DNA of 64,000 bases from Nonomuraea helvata. Lineage in GTDB: Bacteria; Actinomycetota; Actinomycetes; Streptosporangiales; Streptosporangiaceae. The DNA is taken from NCBI RefSeq assembly GCF_039535785.1, contig NZ_BAAAXV010000002.1:124001-188000 (forward strand), written 5' to 3'. Positions 8,337 to 17,892 of this stretch are shown piece after piece. Every line of letters starts with the position of its first letter. Within the stretch, counting starts at the first letter, position 1. The position numbers and the translations under genes are program-made. Under the pieces are notes generated by a model. It saw only the letters and a program-made list of their open reading frames with translations, had not been told where the DNA came from and searched no databases.

Positions 8337-10967
8337 TCAGAGCAGTTCGACGTACCCTTCGGTGCCGTTGAGCCGGATGAGCTGCCCGTCCTCGATGCGC
8401 TTCGTGGCGTTCTCCACGCCGACGACCGCGGGCAGGCCGTACTCCCTGGCGACGACCGCGCCGTGGGTCATCACTCCCCCGACCTCCATCACCACTCCCT
8501 TGACGGAGACGAACAGCGGCGACCAACTCGGGTCGGTGAAGACCGTGACGAGGATGTCACCCTCTTCGACGGCGGCCTCGTCCATGCTCAGCACGATCCG
8601 GGCCCGCCCTTCGACGACGCCCGACGACACCGCGATGCCGGCCAGCGCGCCTTCCGGCAGGGCGCCGGTGTCGTACTCGCCGGAGATGACCTCGCCCTCG
8701 GAGGTGATGACGCGCGGCGGCGTGAGCTTCTGATACTCCTCGAACGCCGAACGCCGCTCCTCGACGAGGGCGTGGTCGAGCCGCCCCGTCCGGGCCACCT
8801 CCCGGAACTCGTCGAGCGACAGGAAGAACACGTCCTCGGGCTCCTTGACCACTCCCCGCTCGGCGAGCCGGGCGGCCTCGGCGAGCAGTGCCCGCTTGTA
8901 GAGCTCGTACCGCTGGAGGAGGGCGTGCTTGGAGTACTCGCGGTAGCCGATGAAGTGGCGGATGAGGCTCATCCGCCGCGCCGCCTTCTTCGCCTTGCGT
9001 TCGCCGCCGGGCAGCGCCCTGAGGCGTTCCAGCAGGTCGGCGATCGTGCGCTCGGCCTCGGCGCGGCCCCGCTCCGCCTTGCGGGCGCGCTCGCCGGGCG
9101 CGTAGTTCCTGACGTTGCTGAGCAGGAGCGGAACGAGCTGGGTGGGATCCTCGCTCCACCGCGTCCTGGTGATGTCGATGTCGCCCGAGCAATGCATCCC
9201 GTACACGCGCAGATAGCGCTCGATCGCGTCGCGGGCCTCGGGACCGCCCTCCAGGCCGTCGAGCCCGGTGAGGAGCGTGTCACGGCCGGCCCGTTCGAGG
9301 TGCTCGATCACCGCCGGGTACGGACGGATCGCGTCGGCCACGTCGAGCAGGTCGAGGCCCATGGCGGCCACCACGTTGTGGTCGGCGGACTGGGCGATGG
9401 CGTCGGCGGCGTTCTCCACGCCGAGCCAGGCCTTCATGTGCTTGTTGACCCAGTTCACCGCCTGGATGCCGACGAAGGCCGCCGCCACGCTGCGCGGGTC
9501 GAACGTGAGCCGGGCCAGCACGTCGTGGTCGTCCAAGATGTACGCGAACAGCTCGTCGCCCGACTTTCCGGCGATGCCCTTCCGCAGCTCCTCGACCGTC
9601 CGCTCGTTCTCGGCGATCAGCTCAGGCACGACCTTGGCGTCGTCCTCGCCGGACAGCTTCAGGTACTGGCGGGCCAGCGGCAGCAGCCCGCCCTCGCCGA
9701 AGTCCAGCATCGAGGTCTTCCCGTGGGCCAGGTCGCGGACGAAGTCCTTCCTGGCCAGGACCTGGCGCAGGGCGTTGGCCATGAGGACGTCCACCTGGCC
9801 GAGGCTCTTGAGCGTGACCGCGCGGGCCCACGGCGAGGACAGCTCGGGCGACACGTCCTTGTAGAAGCGGCCGCCGGACACCGTGCCCGCCGAGCGGCCC
9901 AGCCGGTCGTGTAGGAGGGCGAAGACCGACAGGCCGAGGGGCTTGAAGGCGTCGGTCATCATCTGGCGGTGGCCGTACGACATGAAGACGTGGTTCTTGC
10001 CGTCGGTCACGGCCGGCACGGGGTAGAGCGTGGTGACGGGGCGGCTCTGGAGGATCTGGAAGTCGCCCTCGACCAGGCCCCACTCGATGTCCTGGGGGCG
10101 GCCGAAGTGGCGCTCGATGCTGCGGCCGAGGCGTTCGAGGCGGACGATCTGCTCGTCGGTCAGGGTTTGGACGTGCCGGCGCGCCGGTTCGATCTCCCGC
10201 TCCTCGGTGCCGCCGTCCGGGGACGGGCGCAGCTCGACGCTCTGGGTCACGACGTTCCGCGCGATGATCTCGCCCGCGCGCACCCGGTAGTTGTCGGCGT
10301 TGGCGACGCCTGACACGAATGCCTCCCCCAGGCCGAACCCGGCGTCGATCGAGACCACGTTCCGGTTGCCCGTCACGGGGTCGGCGGTGAACATGATGCC
10401 CGCCGCCTCGGGGAAGACCATCCGCTGCACGACCACGGACACGCGGACCGCCCGGTGGTCGAAGCCGCTCTTGATGCGGTAGGCGACCGCCCTGTCGGTG
10501 AACAGCGACGCCCAGCAGCACCGCACGTTCGCGAGCACCGCCTGCGCTCCGCTGACGTTCAGGTACGTGTCCTGCTGCCCGGCGAACGAGCTGGACGGCA
10601 GGTCCTCGGCGGTGGCGCTGGAGCGCACGGCCCACGGCCCGTCTCCGAGCTCGTCGAGGTGGCGCAGGATGTCGCCCTCGATCTCGGGCGGCACGGGCAG
10701 GGTCTCGACGGCCGTCCTGAGCCGCGTGGCCGCCTCCGCGATCCCGCCGCGGTCGTCCGCCCGCAGCCCGGAGAGCCCGTCGATCAGCCCGGCGACCGTC
10801 CCGTCCGACTCCACCACCGCGCGGTAGGCCTCGGTGGTGACGCAGAAGCCCGGTGGCACGCGCGCGCCCTCGACGGCGGTCAGCTCGCCCAGGTTGGCCC
10901 CCTTGCCACCGACCAGGGGGAGGAGGGTCTTGTCGATGTCGTGGAAGCCGAGCACGTATGCACCCAT
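8337..10967 (-). CDS. rph: Rifamycin phosphotransferase / PEP synthase-like enzyme
   Basis: 876 residues from ATG 10967 (in-frame ATG at 10991 gives 884). Rph transfers the beta-phosphate of ATP to rifamycins; PEP synthases share the architecture. Domains in order: ATP-grasp N-terminal domain (VGGKGANLGEL; AVRSSATAEDLPSSSFAGQQDTYLN; VVVQRMVFPEAAGIMFTADP; FGRPQDIEWGL), a long central antibiotic-binding-type helical domain, and the C-terminal swivelling phosphohistidine domain with TEVGG-like VGGVMTHGAVVAREYG, whose His is catalytic. Length (about 865-885) and central domain favour Rph over PEP synthase (about 790). No inverted rifampin-associated element was seen upstream; control by the adjacent MerR gene is more likely. 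Confidence 0.75.
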   Translation of the reverse strand: MGAYVLGFHDIDKTLLPLVGGKGANLGELTAVEGARVPPGFCVTTEAYRAVVESDGTVAGLIDGLSGLRADDRGGIAEAATRLRTAVETLPVPPEIEGDILRHLDELGDGPWAVRSSATAEDLPSSSFAGQQDTYLNVSGAQAVLANVRCCWASLFTDRAVAYRIKSGFDHRAVRVSVVVQRMVFPEAAGIMFTADPVTGNRNVVSIDAGFGLGEAFVSGVANADNYRVRAGEIIARNVVTQSVELRPSPDGGTEEREIEPARRHVQTLTDEQIVRLERLGRSIERHFGRPQDIEWGLVEGDFQILQSRPVTTLYPVPAVTDGKNHVFMSYGHRQMMTDAFKPLGLSVFALLHDRLGRSAGTVSGGRFYKDVSPELSSPWARAVTLKSLGQVDVLMANALRQVLARKDFVRDLAHGKTSMLDFGEGGLLPLARQYLKLSGEDDAKVVPELIAENERTVEELRKGIAGKSGDELFAYILDDHDVLARLTFDPRSVAAAFVGIQAVNWVNKHMKAWLGVENAADAIAQSADHNVVAAMGLDLLDVADAIRPYPAVIEHLERAGRDTLLTGLDGLEGGPEARDAIERYLRVYGMHCSGDIDITRTRWSEDPTQLVPLLLSNVRNYAPGERARKAERGRAEAERTIADLLERLRALPGGERKAKKAARRMSLIRHFIGYREYSKHALLQRYELYKRALLAEAARLAERGVVKEPEDVFFLSLDEFREVARTGRLDHALVEERRSAFEEYQKLTPPRVITSEGEVISGEYDTGALPEGALAGIAVSSGVVEGRARIVLSMDEAAVEEGDILVTVFTDPSWSPLFVSVKGVVMEVGGVMTHGAVVAREYGLPAVVGVENATKRIEDGQLIRLNGTEGYVELL

Positions 10968-11002
10968 GGCGTCATCCCGTCTGCCTGTCATGGCTAATTA
11001 AT

Positions 11003-11021
11003 ATACAGAGCTGTACTGTAT
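11003..11021. promoter_or_regulatory. MerR-type dyad upstream of the rph-like gene
   Basis: ATACAG-AGCTGTA-CTGTAT is a 19-bp dyad lying 2 bp after the stop of the MerR gene and 36 bp before ATG 10967. On the minus strand it is flanked by TTAAGA and TATATT/TATTAA, compatible with an operator in a promoter spacer, the geometry MerR regulators use. Confidence 0.5.
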
Positions 11022-11022
11022 C

Positions 11023-11751
11023 TTAATCATTCGGCAGGCCTTCGTGGAGGTAGGCGTCAAGAGCGGCGGCTCCGCTCAGCATGGCGCGGCCGCGCGCGGA
11101 GAGCCGGGCGTGCCAGTCGCGCAGGGTCGCCTCCAGGGGCGTCAGCCCTCCGGCGGCGCGCACCTGGGCGAGCAGCGGCGCGATCTGCTCCAGCAGGTAG
11201 CCGCCGCGCCTGAGCTGGTGGGCCAGCCGGGCGTCCCGCACGTCCGCGGCGGTGTAGACGCGGTAGCCGGTTTGAGGGTCGCGGCGCGGATTGACCAGCC
11301 CGGCGGCCTCCCATTTACGCAGGGTGGCGGGCCTGATCCCGAGCTTTCTGGCCAGCGGGCCGATGAAGGTGACGCCGCCCGGCCCCGGCCGTTCGGCGGG
11401 CCCGTCCTCGGAGGTCAGGTCGCGGAGCGCCCGCTCGACGGCCAGCAGCGTGCTGCGGTCCTCGAGCAGCTGGGCGTGGCTCTCGTCGATCAGCCGCAGG
11501 GCCTGCTCGACGGCGCCGCCGTTGACCTCCTGCATGATCGAGGTGGCCGTCTGATGCCCATGGCCGGGCACCAGGGCGAGGAACGCGCGCAGGGCCCCCG
11601 CGTGGGCCGGGGTGTAGGCGCGGTAGCCGCTGGGCGTGCGCGCGGCCGGCGGGAGGATGCCCGCTTCTTCGTAGTTTCGGATCGCCTGGGTGGACAGGCC
11701 GTGCTCACGCGCCAGGTCCACGGGTCGGAGTCGCTCACGGGGCATCGGCAA
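11023..11751 (-). CDS. TioE-type MerR regulator with two MerR domains
   Basis: 242 residues. It contains two winged-helix MerR headpieces: residues about 8-75 (LRPVDLAREHGLSTQAIRNYEEAGILPP...GYRAYTPAH) and about 127-200 (FIGPLARKLGIRPATLRKWEAAGLVNP...GYRVYTAADV). The tandem arrangement is that of the TioE family. TAAACT lies 6 nt upstream of the ATG on this strand, suggesting a leaderless transcript. The gene sits 36 bp from the divergent esterase and directly upstream of the rph-like gene, so it likely senses a drug and controls one or both. Confidence 0.85.
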   Translation of the reverse strand: MPMPRERLRPVDLAREHGLSTQAIRNYEEAGILPPAARTPSGYRAYTPAHAGALRAFLALVPGHGHQTATSIMQEVNGGAVEQALRLIDESHAQLLEDRSTLLAVERALRDLTSEDGPAERPGPGGVTFIGPLARKLGIRPATLRKWEAAGLVNPRRDPQTGYRVYTAADVRDARLAHQLRRGGYLLEQIAPLLAQVRAAGGLTPLEATLRDWHARLSARGRAMLSGAAALDAYLHEGLPND

Positions 11752-11787
11752 AGTTTACACAGAGAGTTCAACGATACGGTTGAAGGC

Positions 11788-13002
11788 ATGGCTTCCGAGA
11801 TCCTTGCCGCGGCCCGGCCCTTCGACAGCGCCTCGATCACCGGGCTCCTTCCTGCGCCGCCCCGCCTGCTCGGCCTGGGTGAGCCCCTGCACGGCGAGGA
11901 GGCGCTCCCGGCGCAGCGCAACGAGGTCTTCCGTCAGCTCGTCGAGCACGAGGGGTACCGGTCGATCGCGATCGAGAGCGACTGCCTCGCGGGTCTGATC
12001 GTCGACGACTACGTCAGGGAGGGTGTGGGGACGCTCGACGACGTCATGCGGCGCGGGTTCAGCCACGGGCTCGGCGGGTCGGCCGCGAACCGGGAGCTCG
12101 TGGCGTGGATGCGGGCGTACAACCGCGACCGGCCGGCGTCCGATCGGATCCGGTTCTTCGGCTTCGACGGCCCGCTCGAGATGGCCGGCCCCGGCAGCCC
12201 CCGGCAGGCGCTCGCCGGGTTGCACGGCTACCTCGCCGCCCATCTCGACGTCCTGCCCTTCGCCGACCTCGACGGGCTGCTCGGCGCCGACTCCCGGTGG
12301 ACCGACCCCGCGGCGACCATGGCCCCCGCGCGGTCCGTCGGCCGGTCCGGCGACGCGGTCGCGCTCCGCCTCGTCGCCGACGACCTGGTGGCCCTGCTCA
12401 TGGCCGAGTCGCCGCGCCTGATCGCCGCGACCTCACGGGAGGCGTGGTGGCGGGCCTCCTTGTACGGGCGCACGGCCACGGGCCTGCTCCGCTACCACGC
12501 CGGGATGGCCGACCCGTCGCCGTCCCGCGTCGCGCGCCTCATGAGACTGCGGGACGCGATGATGGCCGAGAACCTCCTGGCCATCGCGCCGCTGTACGGG
12601 CCGGCACTGGTTTACGCGCACAACCGCCACCTCCAGCGCGACAGGAGCGCCTGGCGGACGGCCGGCTGGCCGGGCGGCGACCTGCTGCTGGAGTGGTGGA
12701 GCGCGGGCGCGATCGTCGCCGCGCACGTGGGCGCCGAGTACGCCTTCATCGCCACGGCGCTCGGCGCGGCGCCCCACCTCGGCATCGCCGCTCCCCCGCC
12801 GGACACCCTGGAGGGCGTCCTGTACGCCGCCCTCCCCGAGAACCGCCACCTCATCGACTCCCAGCGCCTGAGCACGGTCATCGCGGACGCCGGACTGGCT
12901 CTCCGCACCTCCGCCAACCACGGCTACTTCGCCCTGGACCCCGCCCAGGTGGGCGAGACCGACGGGATCGTGTTCATCAGGGACGTCACCCCGGCGGGGT
13001 GA
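11788..13002 (+). CDS. Erythromycin esterase-family protein
   Basis: 404 residues. Ere enzymes hydrolyse macrolide lactones; many chromosomal relatives have unknown substrates. The conserved active-site layout is present: GLGEPLHGEE (E32, H35), IAIESD (E63), and VYAHNRHL (H278, H281). ATG 11788 starts just after the MerR gene on the opposite strand, with GAAGG too close to the ATG to be an ideal ribosome site. Context with an rph-like gene and a TioE regulator supports a resistance role, but macrolide activity is inference. Confidence 0.8.
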   Translation: MASEILAAARPFDSASITGLLPAPPRLLGLGEPLHGEEALPAQRNEVFRQLVEHEGYRSIAIESDCLAGLIVDDYVREGVGTLDDVMRRGFSHGLGGSAANRELVAWMRAYNRDRPASDRIRFFGFDGPLEMAGPGSPRQALAGLHGYLAAHLDVLPFADLDGLLGADSRWTDPAATMAPARSVGRSGDAVALRLVADDLVALLMAESPRLIAATSREAWWRASLYGRTATGLLRYHAGMADPSPSRVARLMRLRDAMMAENLLAIAPLYGPALVYAHNRHLQRDRSAWRTAGWPGGDLLLEWWSAGAIVAAHVGAEYAFIATALGAAPHLGIAAPPPDTLEGVLYAALPENRHLIDSQRLSTVIADAGLALRTSANHGYFALDPAQVGETDGIVFIRDVTPAG

Positions 13003-13060
13003 CCCCACCGAGCATGGCCGGCGCCGCGCTGCGCGCTCTGGATGGGCGGAGGTACAGGGC

Positions 13061-13561
13061 GTGCGGGGCGTGCCGGTTGGCCTGCGATCAGAATGGGCCG
13101 GTTGTGTGGTGCGCCTGCCGGTACGAGCGCCGCACGGCGGCATGCCGTCGTGCGGCATGCTGTTGGAGACGGTCGACTGTCCGGCCTGCGGCCTGTCGTG
13201 TGATCGGGACTGGGCCGCCGCCGAGCGGATCCTCACGCGCGGCCTGCTCGGCCAGCACGCCACCCGTACCCACCGCGCCACCGGAGCCCGCACCACCTCG
13301 GTAAGCACGTTGATGACCTCCAGCCGTGTGCCCGACCGGCGCACGGTGCCCGCCCCATTCCTCCCAGGGAAGGGACAGCGTCCGGCGGGCCAGGCACCCC
13401 AGGCGACCCACTCACCAGCGGGACGTACAGGGCTTGTATGCGATTCTCAGCACAGGACCGGCTTCCACCGCGTCGCAGCCACCCCGGTACTCGCGCTGGG
13501 CGAGTACCGGGACGGCCCGCCACGGCCACGCCCACCCAATTTGCCGAAAATACTCAGGTAA
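13061..13561 (+). pseudogene. C-terminal remnant of an IS200/IS605-type TnpB
   Basis: The frame contains VDCPACGLSCDRDWAAAERILTRG, the last part of the TnpB RuvC domain: second Cys pair of the zinc ribbon, the DRD motif with the final catalytic Asp, and the A-A-x-x-IL helix. It is followed by the Arg/Pro-rich tail typical of these proteins. The first zinc-ribbon cysteines and everything upstream are missing or out of frame. No TnpA partner or intact element ends were found. Relic. Confidence 0.55.
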
Positions 13562-13588
13562 ACACAGAAAATCGCAGATGCTGATCAC

Positions 13589-14620
13589 ATGGACGCCGCT
13601 CGTATGGACATCGCCTCTGCAGGCACGCTCTGGGACGCCGATCCCGGCTGGCTCAACACCGCCTCCTACGGCCTGCCACCGCGCAGCGCCTTCGAGGAGC
13701 TCCAAGCCGTCCTGACCGACTGGCGGCACGGCAGCAGCGACTGGAAACCATGGGACGCGTTCGTCGGCCGCTCCCGCGAGGCCTTCGCCCGCCTCGTCGG
13801 CGTCTCGGCCGGCGATGTCACCATCAGCTCCACCGTCTCCCAGATCATGTCCACCGTGGCCACGGCGCTGCCGCCGGGCGCGCGGGTCGTGGTGCCGGAG
13901 ATCGAGTTCACCAGCAACCTGTTCCCGTGGGCGGTGGCCGCCGAGGTCGAGACCGTGCCCGCCGACCGGCTGGCCGACGCGATCGACGGCTCCACCGCCG
14001 CCGTCGCCTTCAGCCTCGTCCAGTCCGCCACCGGGTACGTCGCGCCGCTCCGGGACATCGTCGAGGCCGCACGGGCTCATGGCGCGCTCGTCATCGCCGA
14101 CGGCTCCCAGTCCTGCGGCTGGCTGCCCGTCAGCGTCGAGGGCGTCGACGCGCTGGCCTGCGCCGCGTACAAGTGGCTGATGGCGCCGCGCGGGGCCGCT
14201 TTCGGCTATCTGTCGCCCGGCCTGCGCGAGCGCATGCGCCCGCTGGCCGCCAACTGGTACGCGGGGGCCGACGAGGGCGGCTCCTACTACGGCCCGCCGC
14301 TGCGGCTGGCGGCGGACGCGCGGGCGTTCGACCTGTCGCCGGCCTGGTTCTCGTACGTCGGCGCCGCCCCGGCCATCGAGCTGCTCAACGAGCTCGGCGT
14401 CGAGCGGGTCCGCGACCACAACGTCGGCCTCGCCAACCGGTTCAGGGCCGGACTCGGCCTGGAGCCGTCCGACACCGCCATCGTCTCCGTGGACGCGCCG
14501 GGCGAGCGGCTGGCGGCGGCCGGGATCCGGGCGGCCGTACGGGCGGGAAAGGTACGCGCGAGTTTCCACATCTACAACACGGCCGACGACGTCGACCGCG
14601 CGCTGGACGCCCTGACCTGA
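13589..14620 (+). CDS. Class V aminotransferase-fold PLP enzyme
   Basis: 343 residues. Fold-type I PLP enzyme of the cysteine desulfurase / isopenicillin N epimerase group. Visible: WLNTASYGLPPRSAFEEL (substrate-binding start), a SSTVSQIMSTVATALPPG cofactor-phosphate loop, ALVIADGSQSCGWLPV (the D and Q that contact the pyridine ring), and ACAAYKWLMAPRG with the Schiff-base lysine K195. It is shorter than NifS/SufS (about 400) and lacks a visible active-site cysteine loop, so sulfur transfer is unlikely. The reaction cannot be named. No good ribosome site precedes ATG 13589 (alternative ATG 13604). Confidence 0.8.
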   Translation: MDAARMDIASAGTLWDADPGWLNTASYGLPPRSAFEELQAVLTDWRHGSSDWKPWDAFVGRSREAFARLVGVSAGDVTISSTVSQIMSTVATALPPGARVVVPEIEFTSNLFPWAVAAEVETVPADRLADAIDGSTAAVAFSLVQSATGYVAPLRDIVEAARAHGALVIADGSQSCGWLPVSVEGVDALACAAYKWLMAPRGAAFGYLSPGLRERMRPLAANWYAGADEGGSYYGPPLRLAADARAFDLSPAWFSYVGAAPAIELLNELGVERVRDHNVGLANRFRAGLGLEPSDTAIVSVDAPGERLAAAGIRAAVRAGKVRASFHIYNTADDVDRALDALT

Positions 14621-14767
14621 CTCCGAGGGCTTGCGGGTGTAAGGAGCGGAGGCTTTAATACCGCGCGGCGCGGGGCAGGGCGCCCCCGCCGCCGACGAGG
14701 AGAGTCCCGTGACCGTTCCCGCAGCTCCGGCCCTCACCACGAGAACCCTCCTTTCCGGCGTATCCGT

Positions 14768-14837
14768 GTTAGCGCTAACCCACGGCCGGAGCCCGCGATG
14801 AAAGTTTCGTTTTTTCAGGCATTGGGAAAGCGCTTAC
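14768..14837. promoter_or_regulatory. Cluster of LacI-type and GAAA-TTTC sites before the PL11 gene
   Basis: Three palindromes in 70 bp: GTTAGCGCTAAC (14768-14779), GAAAGTTTC (14800-14808) and GGAAAGCGCTTACC (14825-14838 region, core AAGCGCTT at 14828-14835). Sites with a central GCGC or GAAA-TTTC symmetry are typical of actinobacterial sugar-utilisation repressors of the LacI family. No such regulator is encoded in this window. Confidence 0.55.
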
Positions 14838-14856
14838 CACGAAGGGAGTCAGCAAC

Positions 14857-16677
14857 GTGCGTTTACGACTGGCCGGCATGGTGACGGTTCTCGCCCTGGC
14901 GATCGGCGGCGTGCCCGCCCACGCCGCACCGCCCACGAAGCAGATGGAGGACCTTGACCGCGGCCTGGTCAGCGTCCGGTCGGGATCGGGCAACCTCGTG
15001 TCCTGGCGGCTGCTCGGCACCGACCCCGACGGCGTGGCCTTCAACGTGTACCGGGGCTCCACCCGGGTCGCCTCCAACCTCACCGCCTCCACCAACTACC
15101 TGGACAACGGCGCCGCCGCCGACGCCTCGTACACGGTCAGGGCGGTGGTCGGCGGGACCGAGCAGGCCGCCTCGCCCGCCTCGCTCCGCTTCATCGGCGG
15201 CTCCTACCTCGACGTGCCGATCCAGCCGCCGTCGGGCGGCACCACGCCGGACGGCGTCGCGTACACCTACAGCGCCAACGACGCCAGCGTCGGCGACGTG
15301 GACGGCGACGGCCGGTACGAGATCGTGCTGAAGTGGGACCCGTCCAACGCCAAGGACAACTCCCAGTCCGGCTACACCGGCAACGTGTACGTGGACGCGT
15401 ACCGGCTGGACGGCACCCGGCTGTGGCGCATCGACCTGGGCCGGAACATCCGCGCGGGCGCCCACTACACCCAGTTCCAGGTCTACGACTACGACGGCGA
15501 CGGGCGGGCCGAGGTCGCCATGAAGACCGCCGACGGCACCAGGGACGGCCAGGGCACGGTCATCGGCAACGCCTCGGCCGACTACCGCAATTCGAGCGGG
15601 TACGTCCTGTCCGGCCCCGAGTTCCTGACCATGTTCAACGGCCAGACCGGCGCCGCGATGTCCACGGTCACCTACGACCCGCCCCGCGGCACCGTCTCGT
15701 CCTGGGGCGACTCGTACGGCAACCGGGTGGACCGGTTCCTGGCCGGGACGGCGTACCTGGACGGTGAGCGCCCCTCGCTGATCATGGCGCGCGGCTACTA
15801 CACCCGCTCCGTGATCGCGGCCTGGGACTTCCGCAACGGCTCGCTCACCAAGCGCTGGACGTTCGACAGCAACTCGGCGGGCTCGCAGTGGACCGGTCAG
15901 GGCAGCCACAGCCTGTCCGTCGGCGACATCGACCAGGACGGCCGGGACGAGATCGTGTACGGCGCCATGGCCGTGAACGACAACGGCACCGGCATGTGGA
16001 CCACGGGCACCGGGCACGGCGACGCGCAGCACCTGGGCGACTTCGACCCGGCCAGGCCGGGCCTGGAGTACTTCAAGGTGAGCGAGTCCGGCTCGCAGCC
16101 CTCCTCGCTCTACATCGACCCGCGCAACGGCCAGATCCTCTGGTCCACCCCCGCCAACGGCGACAACGGCCGCGGCGTGGCCGGCGACATCTCGACCGTC
16201 AGGGTGGCGAGCGAGTTCTGGTCCGCCCACGACGAGAACCTGCGCAGCGTCACCGGCAACAACGCCGGCCGCAAGCCGTCCTCGGTGAACTTCCTCATCT
16301 GGTGGGACGCCGACCCGCTCCGGGAACTGCTCGACCAGACGAGGATCGACAAGTACGGCACGAGCGCCGACACCCGCCTGCTGACCGCCTCGGGCGTGCA
16401 CTCCAACAACGGCACCAAGGCCACCCCGTCGCTGTCGGCGGACCTGTTCGGCGACTGGCGCGAGGAGGTCATCTGGCCCACGAGCGACAACCGCGCGCTG
16501 CGGATCTACGCCACGACCACGCCGACCGACCGGCGCATCTACACCCTGATGCACGACCCGCTCTACCGGGTGTCGGTCGCCTGGCAGAACACCGCCTACA
16601 ACCAGCCGCCGCACACGAGCTTCTTCATCGGCGACGGCATGCCCACCCCGCCCCGGCCGAACATCTACGTCCGCTGA
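14857..16677 (+). CDS. Secreted rhamnogalacturonan lyase, polysaccharide lyase family 11
   Basis: 606 residues. Cleaves the rhamnogalacturonan I backbone of pectin by beta-elimination, outside the cell. Signal peptide about residues 1-24. The mature protein starts with MEDLDRGLVSVRSGSG and SWRLLGTDPDGVAFNVYRG, the standard PL11 opening, then an eight-bladed propeller with repeated calcium loops (SVGDVDGDGRYEIVLKWDPS, YDYDGDGRAEVAMKTADG, GDIDQDGRDEIVYG). It ends at the propeller and has no carbohydrate-binding module. GTG 14857 follows an AAGGGAG site. Regulation by the upstream repressor sites is likely. Confidence 0.93.
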   Translation: MRLRLAGMVTVLALAIGGVPAHAAPPTKQMEDLDRGLVSVRSGSGNLVSWRLLGTDPDGVAFNVYRGSTRVASNLTASTNYLDNGAAADASYTVRAVVGGTEQAASPASLRFIGGSYLDVPIQPPSGGTTPDGVAYTYSANDASVGDVDGDGRYEIVLKWDPSNAKDNSQSGYTGNVYVDAYRLDGTRLWRIDLGRNIRAGAHYTQFQVYDYDGDGRAEVAMKTADGTRDGQGTVIGNASADYRNSSGYVLSGPEFLTMFNGQTGAAMSTVTYDPPRGTVSSWGDSYGNRVDRFLAGTAYLDGERPSLIMARGYYTRSVIAAWDFRNGSLTKRWTFDSNSAGSQWTGQGSHSLSVGDIDQDGRDEIVYGAMAVNDNGTGMWTTGTGHGDAQHLGDFDPARPGLEYFKVSESGSQPSSLYIDPRNGQILWSTPANGDNGRGVAGDISTVRVASEFWSAHDENLRSVTGNNAGRKPSSVNFLIWWDADPLRELLDQTRIDKYGTSADTRLLTASGVHSNNGTKATPSLSADLFGDWREEVIWPTSDNRALRIYATTTPTDRRIYTLMHDPLYRVSVAWQNTAYNQPPHTSFFIGDGMPTPPRPNIYVR

Positions 16678-17092
16678 TCTTCGCTCCAGGTCCACAGGAG
16701 CAGCACCCCTCCATCGGAGGTGTCCCATCCACTCGGCGACCGCCTTCGACCGCTCGCGTCCTCGATCAAGAGCGGTCGAGAGCAGGCTCGCGATGCAGTG
16801 CCGCATCGCGCGCATGCCGCCCTCGCGGAAGGTGGCCCTCGCGGAAGGTGGCCTCGCGACTCTCCCTTCGGGGCCACCTCAGCGCGTCGGGCGACGTGCC
16901 GCGGTGAGCGGCCAGACCGGCGACGGCCTCACTTGCCGACACCACGTCGATCATCCAGCACCGCTTGCGGAGCGCCGGCCAGCGCAAGCACCGCGTAGTT
17001 CCGGCTGTTGAGGCGGGCTCGTTGCCAGCGCGGTCGCCGGCGTATGAGAGTGCGCCAACGCGCGCACTGAAGCAGCTCAACGCCTTAAGCAG
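16678..17092. other. Intergenic stretch with a short tandem repeat
   Basis: No gene recognised. CCCTCGCGGAAGGTGG is repeated exactly at 16820-16835 and 16836-16851, followed by a partial third copy. Minus-strand frames here have no recognisable family. Confidence 0.45.
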
Positions 17093-17815
17093 CTATCGGC
17101 CTTTCAGCAACCGCCGAAGTAATGGGTGCCGAGAGCTGTCCAATTGCGCATACGCCTGGCGCGAAGGCGCATGCCAACAGGTAATAGTTCGTTCGTATTT
17201 GTCGCCGATGACATCGTCCACCTGGACGCGCATCAATACTTCCGCGACCTTGCTCGCAGCCCTGCTGTTGAGGGAAAATATTTCGAGACCGGTATCCGAC
17301 GGACCAGATGGCGGGATCGCCGCTCCTTCGCCCAGCGCGAGAATGAAAAAGTCATCGCGGAACCTCAGCCCAGTTCGTTGAATGGCCGCAACCGCATCCC
17401 ACCATGACACCCAATGCTCACCCGCCGGCACCGCGCCGACGATCTGAACTCGATACACCACGCCAGAGACGATCGCACGACCAGGGCCGCCGTTCTTTAT
17501 ATGGACCGTCCATCTGGAGTTCCTGACATATCTGCTCGGATCGTCATACGCAGTCCAGGTGATTGCCGCAGCCATGGATTTGGATAACTGGACACGCGCG
17601 ATCATCAGCGCAGCCAGGATGCTCGCCATGGCGGCCGTGCTCGACGAATCGAGAATAACGAACCTCCACGGCCAGGAAGACCTCGCGGTGGCAGGCAGAT
17701 TGCTCTTCACGACTTCCCAGAGCAGATTGCCCGCCAGCCCTGACAGTATGATTCTCGGAAGAGTCCAAACACGGAAGCTTCGCTTGATCAGCCGCTGAGG
17801 ACCCATCTGCACCAT
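17093..17815 (-). CDS. Hypothetical protein with N-terminal membrane segments
   Basis: 240 residues with balanced composition and lower GC than neighbours, so very likely real. Two hydrophobic stretches lie near residues 18-34 and 58-75; the rest (YVRNSRWTVHIKNGGPGRAIVSGVVYRV, a WVSWWDAVAAIQRTG segment, LHPLLRRLLKG-like basic end) is predicted soluble and beta-rich. No family recognised. The lower GC suggests horizontal acquisition or a strain-specific gene. Confidence 0.6.
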   Translation of the reverse strand: MVQMGPQRLIKRSFRVWTLPRIILSGLAGNLLWEVVKSNLPATARSSWPWRFVILDSSSTAAMASILAALMIARVQLSKSMAAAITWTAYDDPSRYVRNSRWTVHIKNGGPGRAIVSGVVYRVQIVGAVPAGEHWVSWWDAVAAIQRTGLRFRDDFFILALGEGAAIPPSGPSDTGLEIFSLNSRAASKVAEVLMRVQVDDVIGDKYERTITCWHAPSRQAYAQLDSSRHPLLRRLLKGR

Positions 17816-17892
17816 GGCGTCAGATTAAGCCGCGGCATGGGCCCGCGCCATCAAAGCTTCGCCCGCGCCGGCGGCGCATGACGGAGCCGGAC

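Noticed and set aside
10968..11060. Rifampin-associated element upstream of the rph-like gene
   Set aside because: The 19-bp inverted repeat typical of that element is not present; only a MerR-type dyad is.
14709..14801. Small ORF (GTG, 30 codons) with a GAGGAG site before the PL11 gene
   Set aside because: It contains the GTTAGCGCTAAC operator and has no recognisable product; more likely chance.
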